From Opitutia bacterium UBA4654 (GTDB lineage Bacteria > Verrucomicrobiota > Verrucomicrobiia > Opitutales > Intestinicryptomonadaceae): 5,582 nt of DNA. The translations under genes were made by a program, and so were the position numbers. The stretch covers positions 1 through 5,582 of the forward strand of contig DHMA01000028.1 of the NCBI GenBank assembly GCA_002405555.1, given 5' to 3'. The notes beneath the pieces are model-generated. The model was not told the DNA's origin, did no database searches, and saw only the letters and a list, made by a program, of their open reading frames with translations. Positions 1-5,582 of this stretch are shown in pieces (the first letter of the stretch is position 1; every line of letters begins with the position of its first letter).

Positions 1-287
1 GAAAACCGCCCCTTTGCTATGCGGTTGCCGTAGCGTCCGATGGTAGCGCCCAGAAAACGCTCGCCCTTGAAATGCACATATTCGTCGAGCGTATTGTGCC
101 CGAGAACGACGTCGGCAAACTCGCCGTTTCTGTCGCGCACAAAAAGCTCGACAACGCGCGCGCCGAAGTTCGTAACCGACATCTCCGCGCCGTTTTTGTT
201 TTTGAGAATGTAAAGCCCGACTTTTTTTGAATCGACAACTGCGTCGAAATCGGCGGGATTGACTTTCGAAAAATATTTCGTATCCAT
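1..287 (-). CDS. galM: Aldose 1-epimerase (galactose mutarotase), N-terminal fragment
   Basis: The visible part encodes the first 95 residues of a GalM-type mutarotase, the cytoplasmic enzyme that interconverts alpha and beta anomers of galactose and glucose ahead of the Leloir pathway. The reading frame is open to the left edge, so the C-terminal two thirds are missing, including the catalytic His and Glu. Family signatures are clear. A beta-strand segment reads MSVTNFGARVVELFVRDRNG (residues 36-55), followed by DVVLG (59-63), and ending in the hallmark GATIGRYGNRIAKGRF (80-95). There the GRxxNRI Arg/Asn positions match the conserved sugar-binding segment. No signal peptide is seen, so it is probably cytosolic. 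The start is the ATG at 287, where homology-like sequence begins; a TTG two codons upstream is possible. No Shine-Dalgarno sequence precedes it. It is transcribed divergently from the EamA transporter. Family assignment is strong; substrate preference among aldoses cannot be read from this part. Confidence 0.9.
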   Translation of the reverse strand, partial: MDTKYFSKVNPADFDAVVDSKKVGLYILKNKNGAEMSVTNFGARVVELFVRDRNGEFADVVLGHNTLDEYVHFKGERFLGATIGRYGNRIAKGRF

Positions 288-352
288 CGCCAAAAATGTT
301 GGATTTTTTTCCGCACTCCGCGAGAAAAAAATCGGAAAATCTCCGCGCCGCG

Positions 353-563
353 CCCGACGCGCCCCCTACTCCGCCCGCCTCGCCGCCAATGTATCGCCAC
401 AGCCCGCCGCCCCCCCGTTTCGCCGCCCGACGCGTCTTCTCATAGCGTCCCTTAGCTCCCGCCGTCTTGCGCCGCCAGCCCGAACGCGCCACACTCCGCC
501 AGCCTCTCGACACGTCCCGCAGCAGTACCGAACCCCGCCCGAGCGCGTCCCGACGCCCGACGC
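353..563. repeat. Four copies of octamer CCCGACGC in the divergent region
   Basis: Exact copies of CCCGACGC begin at 353, 426, 549 and 556; the last two are in tandem and share one base. I did not notice the same octamer in the coding parts of the window. They lie between two divergent starts, so a regulator binding site is possible, but the spacing is irregular and the region is C-rich, so chance is a serious alternative. Confidence 0.4.
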
Positions 564-573
564 TAAAAATTTT

Positions 574-602
574 CTTTCAATGCGCCGCCGCCGCGCTACA
601 AT
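574..602 (+). promoter_or_regulatory. Predicted sigma70-type promoter of the EamA transporter
   Basis: The -10 element TACAAT is at 597-602 (five of six consensus bases). A weak -35, CTTTCA at 574-579, matches three of six with a 17-bp spacer. The AT-rich patch at 564-580 stands out from very GC-rich surroundings. The predicted transcription start is about 608-609, only 4-5 nt before the ATG at 613. That rules out the alternative upstream ATG at 580, which would lie inside the promoter. Confidence 0.5.
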
Positions 603-612
603 CGCGCTTTTT

Positions 613-1494
613 ATGAATTACGAAATTTCATTTCCGGTAATCGCCGCCGCGCTTTACAGCCTCAGCGTGATTCTCGTAAAACTCGCCACGAGCGACGAAA
701 AACTTTCGCCGACTTCCATTCTCGTTTTCAACAATGTCTCGATGTGGATTCTCTTCATGCCCTCGCTTTTTACCGAAGGCGGCGTGAAGGATTTTGCTCT
801 CGTGTGGCAGCCCCTGCTTGTGGGCGTGTTTTTTGCGATGGGAAATTTCGCCACGTTCCTCTGCGCCCACAAGGGCGAAGTCAGCCTGATGACGCCGATT
901 ATGGGGCTGAAAATCCTCGCTGTTCTGACGCTTTCGCGGATAATAATCGGCATGGAGCTTCCACATACAATGATTGCCGCAGGCATTATTTGTTGCGCGG
1001 CGGTATTTATAATGGGCTACTCTAAACGCCGAATTTCGTCAAAAAAAGAGTGGATAACCTTTGCGCTTGCGCTCTGGGCGTGCACGTCCTACGCGGCGTG
1101 CGACGTTTTCATTCAAAAATTTTCGCCCAATTTTTCGCCGCTCTCCCTGCTTTGCCTCTGCAATTTTGTGCTGATTCTATCCACCCTGCCCTACTTCGGT
1201 CAGTGCTGGCGCGACATTCGGAGCGCGGGGCGGAAAAACCTTGCGCTCGGCGGCGCGGCGGCGGCTTTGATGGTCGCGGAATCGCTGTTTATGTTCTTTG
1301 CGCTCGCGGACGGAGTGGGCGCGCCGCTTTGCAACATTCTCTACAACACGCGCGGAATAATGTCGGTCGTGTTCGTGTTCGCAATCGGGAAATATGTGTC
1401 GGGCTTGGAGTCTCTGACGCAGGGCACGGCGGCGCGGCGGGCGGTAGGCTCGCTCATGATTTTGGGCGCGGTTGCGCTCGTACTCTTCGGATAA
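613..1494 (+). CDS. EamA/DMT-superfamily membrane transporter (drug/metabolite transporter-like)
   Basis: This 293-residue integral inner-membrane protein has about ten predicted helices arranged as two five-helix halves, the usual size and layout of EamA-type members of the drug/metabolite transporter superfamily. Hydrophobic segments lie roughly at residues 5-24, 34-53, 62-83, 89-112, 117-136, 147-166, 176-195, 208-231, 237-259 and 275-293. A short basic loop (GYSKRRISSKKEW, 135-147) separates the halves. The end of the first half, HKGEVSLMTPIMGLKILAVL (86-105), followed by an acidic residue and a glycine/alanine-rich helix, is typical of the repeat. The start at 613 was preferred over in-frame starts at 259 and 580 because hydrophobic, family-like sequence begins here and the promoter lies just upstream. 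No Shine-Dalgarno sequence is visible. Substrate is unknown; family members export amino acids, metabolites or drugs, or import nucleotide sugars. Proximity to galM does not establish a sugar substrate, since the two are divergently transcribed. It converges on recJ. Confidence 0.82.
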   Translation: MNYEISFPVIAAALYSLSVILVKLATSDEKLSPTSILVFNNVSMWILFMPSLFTEGGVKDFALVWQPLLVGVFFAMGNFATFLCAHKGEVSLMTPIMGLKILAVLTLSRIIIGMELPHTMIAAGIICCAAVFIMGYSKRRISSKKEWITFALALWACTSYAACDVFIQKFSPNFSPLSLLCLCNFVLILSTLPYFGQCWRDIRSAGRKNLALGGAAAALMVAESLFMFFALADGVGAPLCNILYNTRGIMSVVFVFAIGKYVSGLESLTQGTAARRAVGSLMILGAVALVLFG

Positions 1495-1498
1495 ACTC

Positions 1499-1521
1499 CC
1501 CGCGCGGACTTTCGGCGCGGG
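1499..1521 (+). terminator. GC-rich hairpin after the EamA gene, weak terminator candidate
   Basis: CCCGCGC (1499-1505) can pair with GCGCGGG (1515-1521) around a 9-nt loop, starting 4 nt after the TAA stop. There is no T-tract on the plus strand after the stem, so this is either a Rho-type or 3'-end-protecting hairpin, or simply GC-rich chance. Confidence 0.3.
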
Positions 1522-1554
1522 CGGAATTTACGTCGCATGCGCGGAGTCGGGGCG

Positions 1555-1574
1555 AAAAAAAGCGCGATGCGCGC
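1555..1574 (-). terminator. Intrinsic terminator of recJ
   Basis: Read on the minus strand, GCGCG (1574-1570) pairs with CGCGC (1566-1562) around a CAT triloop and is followed at once by seven T (1561-1555). It lies 18 nt after the recJ stop. The stem is short but all G:C, and the position fits well. It lies in the convergent gap and stops recJ transcription before the EamA coding region. Confidence 0.65.
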
Positions 1575-1592
1575 AGGAAAATTCGGCGGAAT

Positions 1593-3317
1593 CTACTGCG
1601 ACTCGCGCCAGTCAATCAGCGTAGCCTGCGGGGTTTTGCGCTTGTTCCACCTGTTCCAGCCGAGCTTTACCGCCAAGTCAATCGGCTTGCCGACGGGCGG
1701 AAGCTTGTCGCCGCCCTTCCACGCCACCGCGCTAATCCAGCCGCCGTCGCCGAGCGGGATCTGGAAACGGTAGTTTTGCGCCGCCCCGAAGACTTCCACG
1801 GGCTTCGTCAGCACGATTTTCTTCAACGCGAAAGTCGGCTCGCGGTTGCCCTCGCCGTAGGGGTGCAGAAGTTCAAGCTCGTCGAGAAGCTCTATGCCCA
1901 CGTCGGAGGAATCGAGGGTCAAATTAATGTTGACGCTGGGGGAAAAATCGATGTCGTCGCCGTATTTTTTGATGATAGTTTCGGATAGTTTTTCCCTGAA
2001 AACATCAACACAGCCCTCCTTGACCGAAACGCCGACCGCCATGGGGTGCCCGCCCCAACTGCCGAGAATGTCGCCGCACGGCGCGAGGCATTCGACAAGG
2101 TCGATTCCCGCAATGCTTCTTCCCGAACCCTTTGTGAAGCCCTCGTCCACTTCGCCGAAAACGATTACGGGCTTGTGGAATTCGCGGCTGAGCTTGCCCG
2201 CTATGATTCCGACAACCCCTGGGTGCCAGCTTGGGTCGTAGACTACGATGCACGGGTATTTGTCGAGCCGCCTGTCTTCGACCTGTTTCATTGCGTCCTC
2301 CAAGACGCCGCGCTCGATTTCCTGACGCTCCTTGTTGATGTCGTTGAGTTCGCACGCGGCGCGGTAGCATGTTGTGAAGTCGTCGCCCAAAAGCATTTCG
2401 AGCGGCAGGGACGCGTCCGCCAATCGTCCGCTCGCGTTGATTCGCGGGCCGAGTTTGAACGAGATGTCAATCGGCGTGATGTCTTCGCCGAGGGCGATTC
2501 CGCTTGCCTGAATCAGAGCCTGAATGCCCGTGCGGCGCGTCGATTTCAGACGCTTGATTCCGTAGCGCGACATTATGCGGTTTTCGTCCACGAGCGGCAC
2601 GAGGTCGGCGACGGTTCCGAGCGCGACCAAATCGAGGTAGTCTTTCAGGTTGATTTCCCACGAGCGGCGGTCGTTGCGCTGGCGCATTTCCTTTATCAGT
2701 CCGTGCGCGAGCTTGAAGACAAGCCCCACGGTGCACAGCTGGCTCCACGGAGTCGCGCCGATATTGTGCACGTGCGGGTTTATGAGAATGTGGTCGTCTA
2801 CGGAGACGTCCTTCGCCTGATGGTGGTCTACGACAATCAAATCTATGCCCTTGTCGCGAATGTATTTGATTGCTTCGACCGCGTTTGTGCCGCAGTCGAG
2901 CGCAATCAGAAGCGACGGTTTGCCGTTCGAAAGCGCGCGTTCCAACGCCGCCTCGCTAAGCCCGTAGCCCTCCTCCATTCGGCGCGGAACGAAGTACGAC
3001 GGCGACAGTCCGAAGTGGCGCAAAATGCCCACAAGAAGCGTTGTGCTTGTTATGCCGTCTACGTCGTAGTCGCCGAAAACCAGAATGCTTTCCTTTTTCT
3101 CTATCGCCTCTATTATTCTGAGAACCGCGCGGCGCAGGTTCTTGACCCTGAACGGGTCGTCCAAGTCGGCAAGTTTCGGGCGCATGAACATTTTTGCCCG
3201 CAGTAAGTCGCTGTACCCGCGTTGCAGAATGAGCGCGCCGAGAATCGGGCTCACGCCCAGATACGCGCCCAAATCTTCCGCCAGCTTTCTGTCGAAATTA
3301 ACTTCGTTCCATTTCAT
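1593..3317 (-). CDS. recJ: Single-stranded-DNA-specific 5'-3' exonuclease RecJ
   Basis: This 574-residue cytosolic enzyme degrades single-stranded DNA 5' to 3' in RecF-pathway recombination, mismatch repair and base excision repair, using two Mn/Mg ions held by the DHH phosphoesterase core. All expected motifs are visible in order: DYDVDG (83-88), DCGT (141-144), DHH (164-166), GTVADLVPL (234-242) and GPRINASGR (290-298). The DHHA1 part follows with HPGVVGI (365-371), GSGRS (397-401) and GGHPMAVGV (422-430). The C-terminal OB-like domain has HPYGEGN (485-491). Length is normal, and no catalytic residue appears lost. The ATG at 3317 is chosen because it begins the conserved N-terminal region and lies 10 nt after a good -10 element; no Shine-Dalgarno sequence is seen. 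It follows secDF on the same strand but is separated by a terminator and has its own promoter, so it is probably monocistronic. It ends with TAG and converges on the EamA gene. Confidence 0.96.
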   Translation of the reverse strand: MKWNEVNFDRKLAEDLGAYLGVSPILGALILQRGYSDLLRAKMFMRPKLADLDDPFRVKNLRRAVLRIIEAIEKKESILVFGDYDVDGITSTTLLVGILRHFGLSPSYFVPRRMEEGYGLSEAALERALSNGKPSLLIALDCGTNAVEAIKYIRDKGIDLIVVDHHQAKDVSVDDHILINPHVHNIGATPWSQLCTVGLVFKLAHGLIKEMRQRNDRRSWEINLKDYLDLVALGTVADLVPLVDENRIMSRYGIKRLKSTRRTGIQALIQASGIALGEDITPIDISFKLGPRINASGRLADASLPLEMLLGDDFTTCYRAACELNDINKERQEIERGVLEDAMKQVEDRRLDKYPCIVVYDPSWHPGVVGIIAGKLSREFHKPVIVFGEVDEGFTKGSGRSIAGIDLVECLAPCGDILGSWGGHPMAVGVSVKEGCVDVFREKLSETIIKKYGDDIDFSPSVNINLTLDSSDVGIELLDELELLHPYGEGNREPTFALKKIVLTKPVEVFGAAQNYRFQIPLGDGGWISAVAWKGGDKLPPVGKPIDLAVKLGWNRWNKRKTPQATLIDWRESQ

Positions 3318-3327
3318 TGTTTTCTAA

Positions 3328-3357
3328 AATATACCCGCGCCGATTTAAAATCCACAA
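3328..3357 (-). promoter_or_regulatory. Predicted recJ promoter
   Basis: On the minus strand, the -10 TATATT (3333-3328, five of six consensus bases) follows a weak -35 TTGTGG (3357-3352, three of six) with an 18-bp spacer. The predicted start is about 3321-3322, leaving a leader of only 4-5 nt before the ATG at 3317. The sequence between the -10 and the ATG has no Shine-Dalgarno element. Confidence 0.55.
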
Positions 3358-3408
3358 AATTTTTGCGGCGCGCGCAATTTTGCGCGCAAAATTTTTTGCG
3401 GCGCGCGC
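3356..3408. repeat. Direct repeat flanking a palindrome upstream of recJ
   Basis: AAAATTTTTGCGGCGCGCGC (3356-3375) recurs at 3388-3408 with one extra T in the T-run. The two copies are 32 bases apart, about three helical turns. The left copy touches the recJ -35 hexamer; the right copy overlaps the end of the 18-bp palindrome. The GC alternation also gives Z-DNA-like and slippage-prone character. Confidence 0.6.
3376..3393. repeat. 18-bp perfect palindrome, possible operator of recJ
   Basis: AATTTTGCGCGCAAAATT reads identically on both strands. Its centre (3384.5) is about 62 bp upstream of the predicted recJ transcription start, a position typical of class I activator sites. No regulator is identified. 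The alternation of A/T and GC blocks means a chance origin in this simple sequence cannot be excluded. Confidence 0.4.
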
Positions 3409-3503
3409 GCGGAGTTTCCGCAATGCGCCGCTGCGCCGAAAAATCGGCGGATTTTCCGCGGCGGAATCTGCGAAATAGACGCGGAAACAATCAATTCTGC
3501 GAA

Positions 3504-3534
3504 CAATCGGCGGGTAATATTATTCGCCCGATTG
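3504..3534. other. Hairpin with AT-only loop
   Basis: CAATCG (3504-3509) pairs with CGATTG (3529-3534), and GCG (3510-3512) pairs with CGC (3525-3527), leaving one bulged C at 3528. The apical part is GG/TT around TAATATTA. It lies about 190 bp upstream of recJ and overlaps a possible minus-strand -10 element, so it could be an operator, an RNA stem or chance. Confidence 0.35.
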
Positions 3535-3546
3535 GCTATTTTCCAA
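3517..3546 (-). promoter_or_regulatory. Possible distal promoter reading toward recJ
   Basis: On the minus strand, TTGGAA (3546-3541) and TAATAT (3522-3517) each match four of six consensus positions, with an 18-bp spacer. It could start a longer recJ transcript or a short RNA. It is weaker in support than the proximal promoter because it overlaps the hairpin and has no clear product. Confidence 0.22.
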
Positions 3547-3660
3547 ACTACGCCAAGCGGGCGCGAACGCATTCCGCGCGGGGGAAAGCCCGTTGCAAGT
3601 CTTGCGAAAGCGGAAAAATCTCTCGGATTTTCTGCCGTTGCGGGCGTTTCGGCGGCGCAC

Positions 3661-3701
3661 AAAAACAAAAAAAAGCGAACCCTTTGCGGATTCGCTTTTT
3701 T
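3661..3701 (-). terminator. Strong intrinsic terminator of secDF
   Basis: An 11-bp perfect inverted repeat pairs AAAAAAGCGAA (3669-3679) with TTCGCTTTTTT (3691-3701). A C/A mismatch and two further C:G pairs inside reduce the loop to TTTGC. On the minus strand the stem is followed by more T with one G interruption (3668-3661). It starts 21 nt after the secDF stop. The arms carry A and T tracts on both sides, so some bidirectional function is possible, though no plus-strand gene ends here. Confidence 0.85.
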
Positions 3702-3722
3702 GCGGATTTCGAGCCGTTCGGA

Positions 3723-5582
3723 CTACGCTTCCCATTCCTTGGGCTTTGCGTTGTTGTCGTCGCGCTCCTTGTCGACGCGCGCGCGGCTTCCCTTGTTCCA
3801 CCAGAAGAACACGGGGCTTGCGATGAATATCGACGAGAACGTGCCGACCGCGACGCCCAGCATGAACACCAGCGAGAAGTCGACGATAATGCCCGTGGAG
3901 AACACGAACAGCGCTACCGAAACGCCGAATGTAGTTACGCTTGTGAGCAATGTTCTCGACAGCGTGCGGTTGATTGAGAAGTTGATGATGTCGCGCAAAG
4001 TCATTGTCGGTTTCAGGACAAGCTCTTCGCGGATACGGTCGAAAATAACGATTTTGTCGTTGATTGAATAGCCCATGACCATCAGGATTGCCGCGACCAT
4101 CGGGGCGGAGAACTGTCCCGAACCCACGCCGAGCAGACCGAAGATAACGTACAAGCCGATTGTCATGACAACGTCGTGCGCGGTTGCGACCAACGCGCCG
4201 ACACCGTAGCTGAATTCGAATCTTACCGCGATGTAAACGAGCATCGCCAAGAGCGAAAGCGCAACCGCGATGAACGCGTCGCGCGTGATTTCGCCGCTAA
4301 CCGTAGCGCCCACGCTCTGCTGCGAAACAAGCTTCAAGTCCGCCTGCGGGAATTTGTGGGAGAGCATGTCGAACACGCGCTGACCCTTTTCGCTTTCGAC
4401 CTGCAAGACGAGGCGTTCCGCCTTCGACGAAAGGTCGGTCTGGTACGCCGCCTGAATTTCGCCGATACCGGTGTCGCTTGTGGATTCGCTGAGTTTCGTG
4501 ATTTCGCCAATCGGAATTTTGTGCGCTTCGTTGAACGACATTGTTACGATGTCGCCGCCGGTGAAGTCGATGCTCAGCGATTTGTCGCCGCGCGAAATTA
4601 CCGTCGCAACGCCGACGAGCACTACCACCCACGAGACGATAAACGAAGTTTTGGCGTGGTCGAGGAACTTGAATTTAAGGTCGTTCGAAATCAGAGAGCG
4701 CATGAGCGCGTTGCGGACAACCCCGTATTTTACGGAAAGTTCGAGCATTGCGCGGCTGAAAATAAGCACCGCAAAAAGGGTCGTGAAAATACCGATTGCA
4801 AGCGTAACGCCGAAGCCCTTGACGGGGCCTGTCCCGAATTTCCAAAGGATTATCGCCGAAATCAGGGTCGTGATGTTTGCGTCAACGATTGTCGAGAACG
4901 CCTTTTCGTAGCCCAGTTGCAGGCATGTCCAGAGGCTCTTGCCGAGTTTCGCCTCTTCGCGCATGCGTTCGAACACGAGAATGTTTGAGTCAACCGCCAT
5001 GCCGACCGTTAGCACCAACGCCGCGATGCCGGGAAGCGTCATTGTCGCGCCGAAGCTTGCGAGCACGCCCACAAGAATCAGAATGTTGATGAACACCGAA
5101 ACAACCGCGATAACGCCCATTCCGTAGTATACGAAAATCATGAACGCAATGATGAACGCCGTGCCGATTCCCGCAGCCAAAAACGAGCTGTCGCGAGCCT
5201 CCGACGCGAGCGAAGGCCCTACTTCGTTGAGCGACGTGCGCTTCAAGCCGACCGCAAGCGGGTTGTTGAGCGCGTTGGCGAGTTCGATTGCCTCGCGGCG
5301 CGTGAAGTTGCCAGTGATTGAGCCTCTGTCGCTGATGACGCTCTGAATGTGCGGCGCACTCATCAGGCGTCCGTCGAGGACGATTGCGAGCGACTGTTTT
5401 GTGCCCGTGTTGCGGTCGCCTTCAAGAATTTCGGTCGTGATTCTTTCGAACACTTTTGCGCCCGACGGCGTAAATTCCATTGCAACGCTGAAACGGTTAG
5501 CGTCTTCCATTGCGGGGTAGGCGCGTTTGATGATGTCGCCTTTTGCCTCCGCGCGGCGGCGTACGAACATGGGTTCTTCGAC
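3723..5582 (-). CDS. secDF: Fused protein-export membrane protein SecD-SecF, 5'-truncated by the window
   Basis: This is an RND-family subunit that associates with SecYEG and uses the proton-motive force to pull secreted proteins across the inner membrane. The window holds the last 619 residues; the frame is open to the right edge, so SecD helix 1 and much of the periplasmic domain are missing. Numbering from the first residue seen, the end of the SecD periplasmic domain comes first, including VLDGRLMSAP (68-77). SecD helices follow (about 134-282), with the TLPGIAALVLTVGMAVD segment and its conserved membrane Asp at 197, then FERMREE. A cytosolic linker leads to the SecF half: helix 1 near 313-328, SIDFTGG (337-343), a small periplasmic domain, VSGEITRDA (428-436), then helices with GYSINDKIVIFDRIREE (504-520). 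A charged tail ends the protein. SecD and SecF are in one frame without any stop, so the fusion is genuine. A TAG stop is followed by a strong terminator. The usual neighbour yajC would lie outside the window. Confidence 0.96.
   Translation of the reverse strand, partial: VEEPMFVRRRAEAKGDIIKRAYPAMEDANRFSVAMEFTPSGAKVFERITTEILEGDRNTGTKQSLAIVLDGRLMSAPHIQSVISDRGSITGNFTRREAIELANALNNPLAVGLKRTSLNEVGPSLASEARDSSFLAAGIGTAFIIAFMIFVYYGMGVIAVVSVFINILILVGVLASFGATMTLPGIAALVLTVGMAVDSNILVFERMREEAKLGKSLWTCLQLGYEKAFSTIVDANITTLISAIILWKFGTGPVKGFGVTLAIGIFTTLFAVLIFSRAMLELSVKYGVVRNALMRSLISNDLKFKFLDHAKTSFIVSWVVVLVGVATVISRGDKSLSIDFTGGDIVTMSFNEAHKIPIGEITKLSESTSDTGIGEIQAAYQTDLSSKAERLVLQVESEKGQRVFDMLSHKFPQADLKLVSQQSVGATVSGEITRDAFIAVALSLLAMLVYIAVRFEFSYGVGALVATAHDVVMTIGLYVIFGLLGVGSGQFSAPMVAAILMVMGYSINDKIVIFDRIREELVLKPTMTLRDIINFSINRTLSRTLLTSVTTFGVSVALFVFSTGIIVDFSLVFMLGVAVGTFSSIFIASPVFFWWNKGSRARVDKERDDNNAKPKEWEA

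Larger units (their letters stand above)
288..612. other. Divergent intergenic region, C-rich on plus strand
   Basis: This 325-base stretch separates the divergent galM and EamA starts. An open frame runs through it into the transporter, but the translation is a low-complexity run of Arg, Pro, Ala and Ser with no family resemblance and no ribosome binding site, so I regard it as non-coding. Composition is heavily skewed: in 361-420 I count 34 C against 11 G on the plus strand. Four copies of an octamer (separate entry) lie inside. The right end turns abruptly AT-rich (about 564-580), which marks the transporter promoter. No clear galM promoter could be identified. I recognise no RNA gene or riboswitch here. 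Confidence 0.7.
3318..3722. other. Intergenic region between secDF and recJ
   Basis: These 405 bases contain the secDF terminator at the right, the recJ promoter at the left and, between them, a palindrome with direct repeats and a hairpin with an AT loop (all listed separately). The stretch 3547-3655 shows no good reading frame and nothing I recognise as tRNA, SRP RNA, 6S RNA, RNase P RNA or a riboswitch. A weak inverted repeat (AAAATC/GATTTT near 3615-3635) lies in it. A small RNA transcribed toward recJ is possible but unproven. Confidence 0.6.

Noticed and set aside
288..330. galM promoter candidates such as AACATT (300-295) near the start
   Set aside because: Only three of six -10 bases match and no acceptable -35 lies at 16-19 bp; not strong enough to annotate.
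17..400. 127-residue minus-strand open frame overlapping the galM fragment
   Set aside because: It is in a different frame from galM, is Arg/Ser-rich with no family features, and galM's conserved motifs lie in the other frame.
259..612. N-terminal extension of the EamA transporter by 118 residues in the same open frame
   Set aside because: The extension overlaps the galM start, is low-complexity Arg/Pro/Ala-rich, has no family resemblance and crosses the predicted promoter; hydrophobic family-like sequence starts at 613.
2046..3206. Long 386-residue open frame on the plus strand
   Set aside because: It is antisense to a recJ gene with every catalytic motif intact; the product is Arg/Val/Ala-rich without recognisable domains, as expected for a shadow frame in GC-rich DNA.
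3513..3524. Minus strand contains TAATATTAC in a hairpin loop, the nonanucleotide of geminivirus-type rolling-circle origins
   Set aside because: No Rep gene or viral context is present; the surroundings are chromosomal housekeeping genes, and the loop is simply AT-only, so coincidence is the better explanation.
3535..3655. Possible structured RNA (RNase P, SRP or tRNA) suggested by GGAAAGCCCG-like segments
   Set aside because: No T-loop GTTCRA, no SRP apical GGAAGCA motif and no consistent long-range helices could be found on either strand.
4176..4988. 270-residue plus-strand open frame
   Set aside because: Antisense to the conserved SecDF coding region; the composition is charged and domainless, a shadow frame.

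Overview
This 5.6-kb window is GC-rich chromosomal sequence with four protein-coding genes, and all four look like ordinary housekeeping or transport functions. From left to right they are: the start of a galactose mutarotase (galM, minus strand, cut by the left edge); a divergently oriented EamA/DMT-type ten-helix transporter (plus strand); the single-strand-DNA exonuclease recJ (minus strand, convergent with the transporter); and a fused SecD-SecF protein-export subunit (minus strand, its 5' end beyond the right edge). I see no rRNA, tRNA, CRISPR array, insertion sequence, prophage gene or toxin-antitoxin pair.

The organism is probably a Gram-negative bacterium of the PVC superphylum, with Verrucomicrobiota most likely. 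The reasons are the fused SecDF, the order secDF then recJ (which I recall also from Chlamydia), GC-rich coding sequence with AT-rich islands at promoters, and no Shine-Dalgarno sequence at any of the three visible starts. This is inference from context, not a database result.

Transcription can be read fairly well. secDF ends in a strong intrinsic terminator (3661-3701), and recJ, about 400 bases downstream on the same strand, has its own promoter (about 3328-3357) and its own terminator (1555-1574). The two are therefore neighbours but probably not one operon. For both recJ and the transporter, the best -10 hexamer ends exactly 10 nt before the ATG. The predicted 5' leaders are only a few nucleotides, so the mRNAs are effectively leaderless.

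Two non-coding stretches exceed 300 bases. The galM/transporter divergent region (288-612) is strongly C-rich on the plus strand and carries four copies of the octamer CCCGACGC. The secDF-recJ region (3318-3722) holds an 18-bp perfect palindrome flanked by 20-bp direct repeats just upstream of the recJ promoter, plus a hairpin with an AT-only loop.

I did not find a convincing undescribed system. The observations most worth checking are the near-leaderless promoter layout and the palindrome/repeat cluster upstream of recJ.
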